Below are positions 8,401 to 20,897 of a stretch of DNA of 64,000 nucleotides, in pieces (positions within the stretch are counted from its first letter, which is position 1; each line of letters begins with the position of its first letter). A program made the translations under genes and the position numbers. The notes beneath the pieces are model-generated. The model did not search any database. It was not told where the DNA came from and was given only the letters and a program-made list of their open reading frames with translations. The DNA is from Frankia casuarinae (GTDB lineage: Bacteria > Actinomycetota > Actinomycetes > Frankiales > Frankiaceae), in NCBI RefSeq assembly GCF_000013345.1, contig NC_007777.1:124001-188000 (forward strand), given 5' to 3'.

Positions 8401-10361
8401 GAGGGACAGCCAGTCGTGCGGAACGGCAGCTGACCCACACCCGGGTCAGGCCCGCCCAGGTCAGGCCAGAGCCGGCGCCGGGAGTCGGCGACACCGCAGG
8501 GGGGGAGCCGGGCGGCCAGAAGGACGTCGAACGGCCGTTGTTCGAGGCCTTCACCGACCAGGACCTGGTCGACCTCGGTGTGGTTCCGGCCCTGCTTCCG
8601 CTGATCAGACGGATCGTTGACGAGGACGAGCTGCTCGGGCTCGCCGAGGTCGCCCCGCAGCTCACGTCCGACGTGCTCCTGGCGCTGCACGACGGCAAGA
8701 GCGTCGAAGAAGTACTCGAACACGTCACCGTGCCGGTGAAGGCCGACAGCCCGGTCGACCCGGAGGACTTCGCTGCGGCGGTTGCCCGGCCGGCGACCCA
8801 GGTGACCAGCGACGATGCCGCGCTGCAGGCGGTGCTGGGCGAGTCGTTCGCGCGGTGGCAGGTCTTCCTGCATCCGACCCAGCGCCAGCTCGTGGACCGG
8901 GTCTACGGCGGACCGGCGCGGGTCAGCGGCGGGCCGGGAACCGGGAAGACGATCGTCGCGCTGCACCGGGCCGGGCACCTCGCCGCCCGGCTGCCGCCGG
9001 GCGATGACAAGCCGATCCTGCTCACCACGTTCAACCGCAACCTTGCCGCCGACCTGCGGGCCCGGTTCCTCGACCTGGTCGGCCCCGACCTCGTCGATCG
9101 GGTCGATATCGTCAACATCGACAAGCTCGCGAGCCGGGTTGTCGGTGAGGCCGGGGCGAGCCGTCGCCGGCGGACGATCGACGATGACGCCGCCGTGCGG
9201 GAGTGGGCCGCGATGCTTGACGAGGTCGGTGAACGACGGTGGGACGCCGAGTTTCTCGCGGCCGAGTGGGCCGAGGTCGTTCTGGGCCAGGTGCTCCGTT
9301 CCCGCACCGACTACTTCAAGGCCCGGCGACCAGGTCGAGGGCGGCCACTGTCCCGAGCCGACCGCGACGCGGTGTGGCAACTCGTCGAACGTTTCACCAA
9401 GCGCCTGGACGACGCCGGTGTGTGGACGTGGCGCCAGGTAGCCGAATACGCCGCCCGCACCGAACAGGACCGCGCGGCCGCGGTGGTGAGCGCGGCCGGT
9501 CAGCCCACCGCTTCCGGCTCCCTGCCCAGGTACCGCTATCGGCATGTCGTCGTGGATGAGGCCCAGGACCTCAACCCGGCGCACTGGAAGATGCTGCGGG
9601 CCATGGTCGCGCCAGGTCGGGACGACATCTTCCTCGTCGGCGACACCCACCAGCGAATCTACGATAATTACGTCACGCTTGGTAGTCTCGGCGTGAATAT
9701 CCGTGGTCGCAGTGCCAAGTTGACGCTGAGCTACCGCACCACCCGTCAGATCCTGTGGACAGCGCTTCGGCTGCTTGCCGGTGAGACGTACGACGACCTC
9801 GACGGCGGCGACGACAACCTCGCGGGGTACCGGTCGCTGCTCAGTGGCGGAGAACCCGTGCTCGGTGAGGCCGTCACCTGGGCGGATGAACTGAAGCTCA
9901 TCAGCGGGCAGATCAGGGTCTGGGAGAGCGCCGGCGACGGTTCGACCAGTGCCGGCGACGGTTCGACCGCCGTGTGCGTGCCGACTCGACGGATGGTGGA
10001 GGACGTCGTCACACACCTCGAGGCGAGCGGGATTTCTGCCATCGAGATCGGGCCGGACGGGCCGAAGCGAGCCGGCGGCGTCCACGTGGGCACCATGCAC
10101 CGTTTCAAGGGCCTGGAGTATCGGCGGATCATCATCGGAGGTGCCAGCGCCGGGCTTGTGCCCCGTGGCGTGGTCGAGCGGTACCAGGACGTCGACCCAA
10201 AGCGGTACCAGCAGGAACGGGCACGAGACCGGTCACTGCTGTTCGTCGCGGCGACCCGCGCCCGCGACGACCTGGCGATCTTCTGGCACGGCCGGCCAAG
10301 CCCGTTCCTGGCCGCCGCCTGGACGCGGCGTCGCGCCGTTGGGTCGAGCTTGCGCAATTGA
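8382..10361 (+). CDS. UvrD/Rep-type superfamily 1 helicase
   Basis: Up to 659 residues. All main SF1A motifs are visible: Walker A VSGGPGTGKTIVAL (near residues 182-195), Ia-like LLTTFNRNLA, Walker B VVVDEAQDLNPAHW, motif III FLVGDTHQRIYDN, motif IV LTLSYRTTRQI, motif V GTMHRFKGLEYRRI and motif VI LFVAATRARDDL. It should be an ATP-driven DNA-translocating helicase in repair or in a defence-like system. The ATG at 8382 lacks a clear ribosome site, and recognisable protein starts near residue 47, so the N-terminus may be a fusion with the remnant upstream. A duplicated AGDGST heptapeptide (codons at 9930-9968) is an in-frame 21-bp tandem duplication. Confidence 0.88.
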   Translation: MVHSAHGGTASRAERQLTHTRVRPAQVRPEPAPGVGDTAGGEPGGQKDVERPLFEAFTDQDLVDLGVVPALLPLIRRIVDEDELLGLAEVAPQLTSDVLLALHDGKSVEEVLEHVTVPVKADSPVDPEDFAAAVARPATQVTSDDAALQAVLGESFARWQVFLHPTQRQLVDRVYGGPARVSGGPGTGKTIVALHRAGHLAARLPPGDDKPILLTTFNRNLAADLRARFLDLVGPDLVDRVDIVNIDKLASRVVGEAGASRRRRTIDDDAAVREWAAMLDEVGERRWDAEFLAAEWAEVVLGQVLRSRTDYFKARRPGRGRPLSRADRDAVWQLVERFTKRLDDAGVWTWRQVAEYAARTEQDRAAAVVSAAGQPTASGSLPRYRYRHVVVDEAQDLNPAHWKMLRAMVAPGRDDIFLVGDTHQRIYDNYVTLGSLGVNIRGRSAKLTLSYRTTRQILWTALRLLAGETYDDLDGGDDNLAGYRSLLSGGEPVLGEAVTWADELKLISGQIRVWESAGDGSTSAGDGSTAVCVPTRRMVEDVVTHLEASGISAIEIGPDGPKRAGGVHVGTMHRFKGLEYRRIIIGGASAGLVPRGVVERYQDVDPKRYQQERARDRSLLFVAATRARDDLAIFWHGRPSPFLAAAWTRRRAVGSSLRN

Positions 10362-10395
10362 CGAAGCGCATGCGGGGTTATGCCGACCGGGTACC

Positions 10396-10935
10396 TCATA
10401 CCAGGCCGAGGTCGGCCTTTACCTTGTCCCATGGAACTACCTTGTCCCATGGAACGGGCGTCTGCCCGGTAGCCGCCATCTCCTCGACGTAGACCACTTG
10501 GTTATCGCGGACCAGTCGAGCGGCAAGCTTGTGATGATGATCCCGGCGGGTTTCGCGCACTTTCCGGTGCAACACCGCTACCCGCCGCACCGCCTTCCGA
10601 CGGTCCGCGGAACCTTTCCGTGCGCGGGCCAGCGACCGCTGGGCGCGGGCGAGATGCCGCCGCTTCGACCGCGGCGGGCGAGGGTTCGCCACGATCTCAC
10701 CCGTGGACATGGTCACCAACCGATCGAGCCCAAGATCGACCCCCACCTCGGCGGGCACGACCGGGTACGGCTCGTCGGTCACATCGACCACGAACGACAC
10801 GTAGTACCGGCCGTCCGCTTCCCGGATCACCGTGGCCGACGACGGAACCGACGGCAACCCCCGAGACCAGGCGAGTTCGACATCTCCGACCTTCCTGATC
10901 CGAGTTCTTAACGCGACTGGGCGACACTCGCCACC
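10396..10935 (-). pseudogene. TnpB-type (IS200/IS605) protein, truncated at both ends
   Basis: About 180 recognisable residues: RTRIRKVGDVELAWSRGLPS, VSFVVDV, then RuvC-I GVDLGLDRLVTMSTGEIVAN with the catalytic Asp, the basic RSLARARKGSADRRKA stretch, and RuvC-II QVVYVEEMAATG with the catalytic Glu. The zinc finger and RuvC-III that should follow are missing: the gene ends in a duplicated VPWDKVVPWDKV from a 16-bp tandem repeat (CCTTGTCCCATGGAAC, 10425-10455). The N-terminal part is also lost; residues upstream in the frame are unrelated. Not a functional guided nuclease. Confidence 0.75.
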
Positions 10936-11221
10936 TGGTCCGTCAGCATGCTTGAGCGGGAGGTGTTCACCGAAGCGGGGTCGCGGCCCGGCTTCTCGGC
11001 CTGCCGCAGAACACCTTCCACTACTGCTTGGCGGGTGGCACGGTCGGTGACCGGGCCTACAAGCCGGTGATCCGTGTCGCACCCCGGGCGGCCGGCCTCG
11101 ACTACAAGAAGACTGCCAACCGTACGTCTGGCCGGCCCCTCGTGCTTCTTGCGGGAACGGCCGCCGCATGTCGGATCACGAGGAGTAAGCGTCGTGAACC
11201 CGGACCTGCTGTCCGGGGCGT
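10936..11221. other. Intergenic; possible unrecognised fragment
   Basis: A plus-strand open frame encodes GLPQNTFHYCLAGGTVGDRA and then KPVIRVAPRAAGLDYKKT, which has mildly protein-like composition but no start and no family that I recognise. Probably a remnant. Nothing else is seen. Confidence 0.3.
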
Positions 11222-15001
<3,780 letters not shown>

Positions 15002-15210
15002 CAGACCACCTCCCGGTTATGGGAGGCGCCCTTACTGAACGGTGCGGGCCGAGCGTGGCGGACCTGGGCCCGTCGCAGCGCCTCTCGACCTGTGAGTGAC
15101 GATACCGTGCCATCGTGATCACTTCACGCCGGCTCGAGCGTTTCGCTGTCGCTGTCGCTTGAGAGTCGTATGCTACCCGGGCGGGACACCGGTCCGCGCC
15201 GCGCATGAGC
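15002..15210. other. metH leader and intergenic region
   Basis: Contains the metH ribosome site and presumably its promoter. I looked for a cobalamin or SAM/SAH riboswitch and could not make a convincing one by eye. No gene is seen. Confidence 0.4.
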
Positions 15211-15660
15211 TCATCCGGACCTGGCAGAGGTGTCGGCATACAGCGCACGGATCTGGGCGTCGCTCGGATGGTGGCCCGTGCCCGGGAAACCGACCATCCA
15301 ACCGGCGACAAGCACCGCGTGGTCCAGTACGTCGTCATCCGTGATCATCTGGTTGACCAGCCCGAGCTCGGCCGCCTCGGTGGCGCTGACGGCGTGGCCG
15401 GACAGCAGGAAGTCCGAGACCCGGGCGGTGCCCATGATCTGGGGAAGATGCCAGGACAGACCGTATTCGACGGCCAGGCTGAGGCGGGAGAAGCCGGAGC
15501 CGACGAAGGCGGAGGCCGCGATGAACCGGACCTCCGGGTCGGCGTCCGCGGCACACAGGGCCTGCGCCTAGGCGGTGGCCATCGGCAGGGTGAACGCGCT
15601 CATGACCTCGGGCCGGTTCAGGGTGGCGACGGCGACCCCGTCATCGGACCCGGGTCAGAA
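15211..15660 (-). pseudogene. Enoyl-CoA hydratase/isomerase, broken
   Basis: The minus strand reads GVAVATLNRPEVMSAFTLPM, then a TAG stop near 15568, then in the same frame AASAFVGSGFSRLSLAVEYG, LSWHLPQIMGTARVSDFLLS and ATEAAELGLVNQMI, the crotonase fold core. The N-terminal strand and the oxyanion-hole region are truncated at about 15660, and the C-terminus ends early in FPGTGHHPSDAQIRALY. With the in-frame stop plus missing ends, this is a pseudogene of a CoA-dependent hydratase. Confidence 0.75.
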
Positions 15661-15981
15661 CGGGATCGGCAACGGCGGTCTGGATCGACTCCGTGCTGCT
15701 GCGCACCTTTCGCTCGGTTCCCGCGAGGTCGGCGGCGTGCCTGGCATTCCCGGGTGCGCCCCGGCGTGCCGTCGCGCCCGCCGCGTGGACTCCGCGGATC
15801 TCATGCCGATGTCGCGTCTCCATAGCGGATCGCGAGTGATCGGGTGCGTGGACTGTTGGGCAAGAATCCTGGGCTCCCGGCCCTTCGAGTGGTCCCGGTG
15901 TCGTGTAGCATGACCTCCAGATCCGGACAGGGCCCGTGGCTGGCACCTGGAGGGCGACAACTGAAGATCGATCTAGAGCAT

Positions 15982-16056
15982 GGTCCCGTGGTGAAGCCTG
16001 GAGTTCACGCCGCCCTGTCAAGGCGGAGGTCGCGGGTTCGAATCCCGTCGGGACCG
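15982..16056 (+). tRNA. tRNA-Asp (GTC)
   Basis: Acceptor stem GGTCCCG pairs with CGGGACC (16049-16055), with discriminator G. The D arm is GTGA/TCAC, the anticodon stem CCGCC/GGCGG encloses CTGTCAA with anticodon GTC, and the T loop is GGGTTCGAATCCC. No CCA is encoded. A long minus-strand frame across it is an antisense artefact. Confidence 0.92.
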
Positions 16057-16108
16057 CGTTCGTAGGGCTAACAGTGCGCTGTGGCTCATGCGAGAGTCGC
16101 ACTGCCCG

Positions 16109-16182
16109 GGGCAGGTAGCTCAGTCGGTACGAGCGTCCGCCTGAAAAGCGGAAGGTCGGCGGTTCGACCCCGCCCCTGCCCA
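16109..16182 (+). tRNA. tRNA-Phe (GAA), integration target
   Basis: Acceptor GGGCAGG pairs with CCTGCCC (16175-16181), discriminator A16182, followed by an encoded CCA at 16183-16185. TAGCTCAGTCGG is the D arm, CTGAAAA carries anticodon GAA, and GGTTCGACCCC the T arm. Its 3' half is repeated exactly at 35255-35308, so it is the attachment site of the following element and is left intact by integration. Confidence 0.94.
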
Positions 16183-16192
16183 CCACCTCTGA
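16139..16192 (+). repeat. attL core, 54-bp direct repeat in the tRNA-Phe 3' end
   Basis: From the anticodon stem (GCCTGAAAAGCGGAAGG) to ACCACCTCTGA, 54 bases match 35255-35308 without mismatch; the flanking bases differ on both sides. This is the standard product of site-specific integration by an actinomycete integrative element into a tRNA gene. Confidence 0.93.
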
Positions 16193-16245
16193 CCTGCGGT
16201 TTTGCTCGTTCACGGGTCTCCTTGCAGGACGTTGGAGATCATTTT

Positions 16246-16265
16246 GTAGCAACGGGTGTAGCAAC
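16246..16265 (+). promoter_or_regulatory. Doubled GTAGCAAC motif, candidate integrase arm sites
   Basis: GTAGCAAC at 16246-16253 and 16258-16265, a 12-bp period. The same doubled motif is found at 35154, 35363 and, inverted, at 45369, always at an end of one of the two elements. Spacing close to a helical turn and location beside the att core fit arm-type recombinase binding sites; binding itself is inference. Confidence 0.5.
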
Positions 16266-16304
16266 GGCCCCGCACGCCAGCGCACGTGGGCGGCCAGTGG
16301 CGTC

Positions 16305-17645
16305 CTACGCCAGCTCGTCGACGAGCTTCTGGAGCGCCGCCCGCTTGTCGTCCAGCGAGGCATGGGCATAGATCTCCATCGTAACGTCGATCGCGGAGTG
16401 CCCCGCGATCTCGCGGACGACGTGCGGGGGCACGCCCGCGTTCAGCAGCAGCGTGACGCAGGTGTGGCGGATGTCGTGGAAGCGCACGCCCTCCAAGCCG
16501 AGTACGCCGCACAGCGGCAGCCAGCTACGTCGAAGGTTGTCCGGCTCGATCGGCGTACCAATCGCCGTGGTGAACACGAAGCCAGTCTCCCGCCAGTTCA
16601 CATCGGCTGTCTCGCGTTCCGCGTCCTGCCGTGCCTGGTGCTCGCGCAGGACCTTCGCGATCAGCGGCAGCAGCGGCAGGGTTCGCTCCGAGGTCCGCGT
16701 CTTCGGCGCTACCACCCTCAGATGCCCACCGACCCGCTGCAACGAGTGCCGCACGGCAAGGGTCTCGTCCTCGAAGTCGATGTCCTCCCAGCGCAGGCCA
16801 AGGATCTCCCCTCGCCGCAGCCCCAGGTACAGGGCCAGGACGTAGAGCGCGTATAGCCGGTCGTGCGCGGCGGCCTTGAGCAAGTGGCTGGCCTGGTCGG
16901 CGCTGAGCCCCCGGTGCACCTTGTAGGTCGGGCCGGAGACCTTCGCGAGCTTCGCGACATTGCGGCCGACCAGTTCCTCGCGTACTGCGGCGCCGAGGAC
17001 GTTACGCAGAACGCTGTGGACCTGCTGCACGAGCCGGGCGGACGGCGCCTGGTGGCAGCAGCGCCCAACGGCGCAGCAGCGACGCTGCTTCACAGGGCGG
17101 CGGCGGTCGGTGCCGTGCAGGCAGCACAGGCAGGTGCCGCGCACCCGCTTGAGCAGGTTCCGCACATCGACGCCGTTCAGCTTGTTCAGCCGCTTCTTGC
17201 CGATCGCCGGGATCAGGTAGTTCCGGACGATGACCTCGTAGCCCTGCACCGTGCGCGGTTTGCAAGCCGGCGTCACGATGTCGCTGAGCCAATAGGTGAG
17301 GAACCGCTCCATGGTCCACCCGGTTGCCTCGGCTGGGATGCCCTGGTCCGACTGGGCCTGCATCTTGGTGAGCTTCTCGCGGACGATGTCGGCAGTCTTC
17401 CCGTATACCGGCCGGCGTCGCTGCGTTCCGTCGGGCATGAGGACGTAGGCAGCCCCCACCCACATCCCGTCGCTCTCGCGCTGGTAGATCGAGCCCCAGG
17501 GCCATTTCGTAGTCGATAGGCCAAGTTGATCATTCTTGGCATCGGCCGATGCATGGTCTGACCTGGACGGATACCGGCGACACGCCGGAGGTAGACGCAC
17601 GGCAGGCACGACCCCCCACCGATCATGGAGTTCTCGACGCTTCAT
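16305..17645 (-). CDS. int: Tyrosine site-specific integrase of element 1
   Basis: The clear homology begins at WGSIYQRESDGMWVGAAYV (AP2-like arm-binding domain), continues through SAM-like core binding (FLTYWLSDIVTPACKPRTVQ) with an unusual Cys/Arg-rich insert CLCCLHGTDRRRPVKQRRCC, then the catalytic domain with LGLRRGEILGL (Arg I), FHDIRHTCVTLLL (HxxR), AGHSAIDVTMEIYAHAS (His and the Tyr nucleophile). All catalytic residues are present. The true start is uncertain because the N-terminal 45 codons look foreign and the ISAs1-type element begins just upstream; the given start is the first ATG. It ends 113 bp from the attL core. Confidence 0.9.
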   Translation of the reverse strand: MKRRELHDRWGVVPAVRLPPACRRYPSRSDHASADAKNDQLGLSTTKWPWGSIYQRESDGMWVGAAYVLMPDGTQRRRPVYGKTADIVREKLTKMQAQSDQGIPAEATGWTMERFLTYWLSDIVTPACKPRTVQGYEVIVRNYLIPAIGKKRLNKLNGVDVRNLLKRVRGTCLCCLHGTDRRRPVKQRRCCAVGRCCHQAPSARLVQQVHSVLRNVLGAAVREELVGRNVAKLAKVSGPTYKVHRGLSADQASHLLKAAAHDRLYALYVLALYLGLRRGEILGLRWEDIDFEDETLAVRHSLQRVGGHLRVVAPKTRTSERTLPLLPLIAKVLREHQARQDAERETADVNWRETGFVFTTAIGTPIEPDNLRRSWLPLCGVLGLEGVRFHDIRHTCVTLLLNAGVPPHVVREIAGHSAIDVTMEIYAHASLDDKRAALQKLVDELA

Positions 17646-17651
17646 GTTCGC

Positions 17652-18940
17652 CAGGGAAGGCCGTGCCCGCCGATGCCATCATCCCCCGTCGCCGCCGTGG
17701 TCGACGAGCTTGCCGCGCAGCTTCCGGACAGGATCAACCAGCCGCGTCTGATCACCGAAGGTGATCAGACGGCGTTGCTAGAAGCTCTCGCGCGGGTACC
17801 GGATCCTCGTCGACGGCGCGGGGTGCGTTACCGGTTCGCCGCGGTCCTGGCGATCGCGGTGTGCGCCATGCTCAGCGGAGCCCGGTCGTTCGCGGCGATC
17901 GGGGAATGGGCCGCCGACCTGCCCGCGGACGCCCGCGCCGGCCTGGGGTTGACCGGGCGGGTCCCGGGCCCGGTGACGATCTGGCGGGTGCTGGTACGTG
18001 TGGACCGGGCGGCGTTGGAAACCGCGATCGGAGCCTGGATCCAGGCCCGCCTCGACACCATCGACACCGCCGGGCACCAGCCGCCACAGCGCCGACGCCG
18101 GGTCCGGCGGGTGCTCGCGGTGGACGGCAAAGCGATGCGCGCCACCCGGCACGGCACCCACCCCGTGCATCTCCTCGGTGTTCTCGACCATGCCCGGGGC
18201 GTGGTCCTGGCACAGGTCGACGTCGACGAGAAGACCAACGAAATCCCTTTGTTCTCCACGGTTCTCGATCAGATTCCGGACCTGACCGACGTCCTGATCA
18301 CCGTCGACGCGATGCACGCGCAGACCGCGCACGCCGACCACCTACACGCCCGGGGAGCGCACCTGCTGGTCACCGTGAAACGCAACCAGCCCACCGTCCA
18401 TACCCGGTTGAAGACACTGCCCTGGAAAGACGTCCCGGTCGGGCACACCACCACCGGCCGTGGCCACGGCCGGATCGAGACACGCACCCTCAAGGCCGTC
18501 ACCGTCCCGGCCGGGCTCGGGTTCCCCCACGCGGCCCAGGCCATCGGAGATCACCCGCACCTCCCGTCCGATCAGCACGAACAAGAAGAAGACCGAGGGC
18601 AAGCGCCGCCAGCGACGTGAGACCGTCTACGCGATCTGCGCCCTGCCCGCCGAGGACGCCCTACCCGCCGAACTGGCCACCTGGATCCGAGGCCACTGGT
18701 CCATCGAGGTCCGCCTGCACTGGGTCCGCGACGTCACACTGGGTGAAGACCTCCACCAGGCTCGCACCGGCAGCGGACCCCAGGTCATGGCCGCTCTCCG
18801 CAACCTGGTGATCAGCCTGCTCCGGCTCGCCGGCTTCACCAACATCGCCCGAGCCCTACGCCACCACGCCCGCCATCCCGACCAGGCCATCACCCTCGTG
18901 ACCAGCACAAACGCGACTTTGCAATGACCCTGGGAGCACC
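17652..18940 (+). mobile_element. ISAs1-type element between two recombinase genes
   Basis: The right end GCGACTTTGCAATGACCCTG (18918-18937) is a typical CAGGG-type ISAs1 terminus; the left end is not clear, only CAGGG at 17652. The element separates the integrase start from a C-terminal fragment of a second tyrosine recombinase, which it has probably truncated. Boundaries are approximate. Confidence 0.6.
17673..18927 (+). pseudogene. ISAs1-family transposase, frameshifted
   Basis: First part: MPSSPVAAVVDELAAQLPDR, RVPDPRRRRGVRYRFAAVLA, VLAVDGKAMRATRHGTHPVH (first catalytic Asp), LITVDAMHAQTAHADHL (second Asp), LLVTVKRNQPTVHTRLKTL. Near 18546 the frame shifts by one and the rest is ITRTSRPISTNKKKTEGKRR, ETVYAICALPAED, and IRGHWSIEVRLHWVRDVTLG with the catalytic Glu. 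Together the two frames make a full-length ISAs1 transposase; separated, neither is active. A programmed shift is not known for this family, so I call it broken. Confidence 0.8.
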
Positions 18941-19365
18941 CCGAGCGCGGTGACATCGACCTGGAGCGCCGCGAGCTGCGCGTGACGGGCAAGGGCCGCA
19001 AGGAACGGATGATCAAGCTCGGCTACAACGCCGCGCGGGCCATCGACCGGTACCTTCGGCTGCGCGGCAAGCACAGCTACGCGCACAGCCCGAAGCTGTG
19101 GCTCGGGATCAACAACCGCCAGCCCATGACCGCGAACGGCATCTACCAGATGATCTCCCGGCGCGGAGACGAAGCCGGCGTCGTGGTCCACCCGCACAAG
19201 TTCCGGCACCACTTCTCCCACTCGTGGCTCGACAAGGGCGGCAACGAGGGCGACCTCATGGAGCTGAACGGCTGGACCTCCCCGCAGATGCTCCGCCGCT
19301 ACGGCGCCAGTGCCCGCAACGTCCGCGCCCGCCGCACCTACGACCGGATCATGAACGGCGAGTAG
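18931..19365 (+). pseudogene. Second tyrosine recombinase, C-terminal fragment
   Basis: About 140 residues: RGDIDLERRELRVTGKGRKE, HPHKFRHHFSHSWLDKGG (HxxR), MELNGWTSPQMLRRYGAS (Trp and Tyr). This is the end of a phage-integrase-family catalytic domain; the part with the first Arg and the DNA-binding N-terminus is replaced by the ISAs1 element. It differs clearly from the element integrase next door, so the locus once had two recombinases. Confidence 0.75.
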
Positions 19366-19541
19366 GGCAGCATCAATTCTGCAGTGGTCACCGTCGACCG
19401 ACCTCGCTTCGGCGAATAGGCTGTGTGGCTCCGGCCGGGAGTGCCGGCCGGAGCCTACCGGCGGGCATCCCAATGAGCATCGCGGGATATCCCCCGTACT
19501 CATCAGCAACGCGCTACAGAGCTTGAATGGTCAGGGTCTGG

Positions 19542-20165
19542 CTACGGCGGTTCCGGGTCGATGATCAGTTCGGTCTGGCCGAGGAAGCCGGCGATCAGGT
19601 CGGGCCGGTACTGGACGCGTTTGAGCAGGGTCTTGATCGTGGCGGTGAGCTGGTCGACGGTGACCCGGACGTGGTTGCCCAGGTCGCGTTTGACGTGGGC
19701 CCACACGCCTTCGACGGGGTTGAGGTCGGGGGCGTAGGCGGGCAGGGGGATCACGGTCAGCCAGTGGGCGTGGCGGGTGAGGAACCTGCGCATCGCGGCG
19801 CTGCGGTGGGTGTTGAGGTTGTCCCAACACAGGATGATCGGAGCACGGGGCTGGTGGTGCGCGGCGACGAGCAGGGTGGCGTAGTCGTCCTCGGAGAAGC
19901 TACGACGCTCGCCCTTACGGCCGTGGTGGGTCAGGACCCGGTAGAACAGCCGGGGCCGCTGGCCGGGCCGGTAGCAGACCAGGGCTGCCATCGAGACCCG
20001 CCCGGAGCCCTTCCCGGACACTCGCACGGTCGGGGTGTGTCCCCGTGGGGCCCAGGTCCGGGCCTTCGGGGGTCGCAGGCTCTGCCCGGCTTCGTCCTCG
20101 AAGACGATCCACGCGCCGGTCGTCGCCGCTAGCCTCGTACCTTCGCCCAGGTCTCGGCCCGCCAC
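19542..20165 (-). CDS. IS630-family transposase, DDE part
   Basis: 207 residues with the three catalytic blocks in order: GAWIVFEDEAGQSLRPP (Asp), APIILCWDNLNTHRSAAM (Asp) and YAPDLNPVEGVWAHVKR (Glu). It overlaps the upstream HTH frame by 37 bp, and the pair is probably translated as one protein by frameshifting, as is usual in IS630-type elements. Together with the frame at 20129-20650 it forms a plausible complete transposase. Inverted repeat ends were not located. Confidence 0.88.
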   Translation of the reverse strand: MAGRDLGEGTRLAATTGAWIVFEDEAGQSLRPPKARTWAPRGHTPTVRVSGKGSGRVSMAALVCYRPGQRPRLFYRVLTHHGRKGERRSFSEDDYATLLVAAHHQPRAPIILCWDNLNTHRSAAMRRFLTRHAHWLTVIPLPAYAPDLNPVEGVWAHVKRDLGNHVRVTVDQLTATIKTLLKRVQYRPDLIAGFLGQTELIIDPEPP

Positions 20166-20650
20166 GCGGTGATCTTCTCCTCGTCGCGTTCGGTGGCCCG
20201 GCGGGCGGGGACCTGAGGGCTGTAACCCATGCGGTGCAGCAGGTACGACGTACCGCGCAGGGTGTAGCGGGTGCGGAACAGCCGGCCGATCAGCAGGGTC
20301 ACCCGGGCCAGGGTCCAGCGCTGGTCGGGCCAGCCGTGCGCGGCCGGACCGCGGTCCAGTTCGACCCGTAGCCGGTCACGCTGACTGTCCGACAGGCGGC
20401 ATGACGCACCACTGGGTCCTCGTGAGGCCAGCGCCGCCGTGCCACCGGCCTGCCAGAGCCGTTTCCACTGGTAGGCCGACTTCGTACTCACCCGCAGCCG
20501 CCCGGCGACCTCGACCGGATCGACCCCGGCGGCGAACAGGTCCGCCGCCTGCACCCGGACCACTTCCCGACGGGCACGACCCTGCGCGGTAAGCCCGCCA
20601 CCATCCGCATACCTCATGCCCGATACAAGCGTCGGACACGGCCGGGTCAT
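20129..20650 (-). CDS. IS630-family transposase, HTH part
   Basis: 173 residues. A winged-helix pair is visible in VQAADLFAAGVDPVEVAGRL followed by RVSTKSAYQWKRLWQAGGT, then a typical linker with HGWPDQRWTLARVTLLIGRL and YLLHRMGYSPQVPARRA. Its 3' end overlaps the DDE frame. The true start may be internal at MRYADGGGL, because the first 11 codons are poor. Confidence 0.82.
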   Translation of the reverse strand: MTRPCPTLVSGMRYADGGGLTAQGRARREVVRVQAADLFAAGVDPVEVAGRLRVSTKSAYQWKRLWQAGGTAALASRGPSGASCRLSDSQRDRLRVELDRGPAAHGWPDQRWTLARVTLLIGRLFRTRYTLRGTSYLLHRMGYSPQVPARRATERDEEKITAWRAETWAKVRG

Positions 20651-20897
20651 ACCCGGACAGACCGGATGTGATCAAACAGACCCCGACCATTCAAGATCTG
20701 TAAGCGGGCCATCACTATCGGAAGCAACTTTCGGTCCTCGATCGGCCGGCCTCGTCGATGTTGTCGCGATGGGCGACCAGCGGAAGGCCTCTACGCGTCG
20801 TGCGGTATGGATCGGAGCTCCCGGGCCAAGCAGCGTACAATACGACATCTCTGAGTAGAGGCGTCAGCAAGATCGACTAGATCGACGAGAGTGGCCT
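20651..20897. other. Leader of the nuclease-NACHT gene
   Basis: No gene. GC content drops here compared with the IS630 element to the left. GTACAATACGA at about 20835 is a possible -10 region (TACAAT) some 60 bp before the GTG start; no obvious operator is seen. Confidence 0.4.

Noticed and set aside
15002-15180. Cobalamin or SAH riboswitch in front of metH
   Set aside because: I could not find the conserved B12-box or the SAH core sequence; a covariance-model scan would be needed.
15641-16369. Minus-strand open frame across both tRNAs
   Set aside because: It contains GGVEPPTFRFSG and TGFEPATSAL, the familiar artefacts of translating tRNA genes on the wrong strand.
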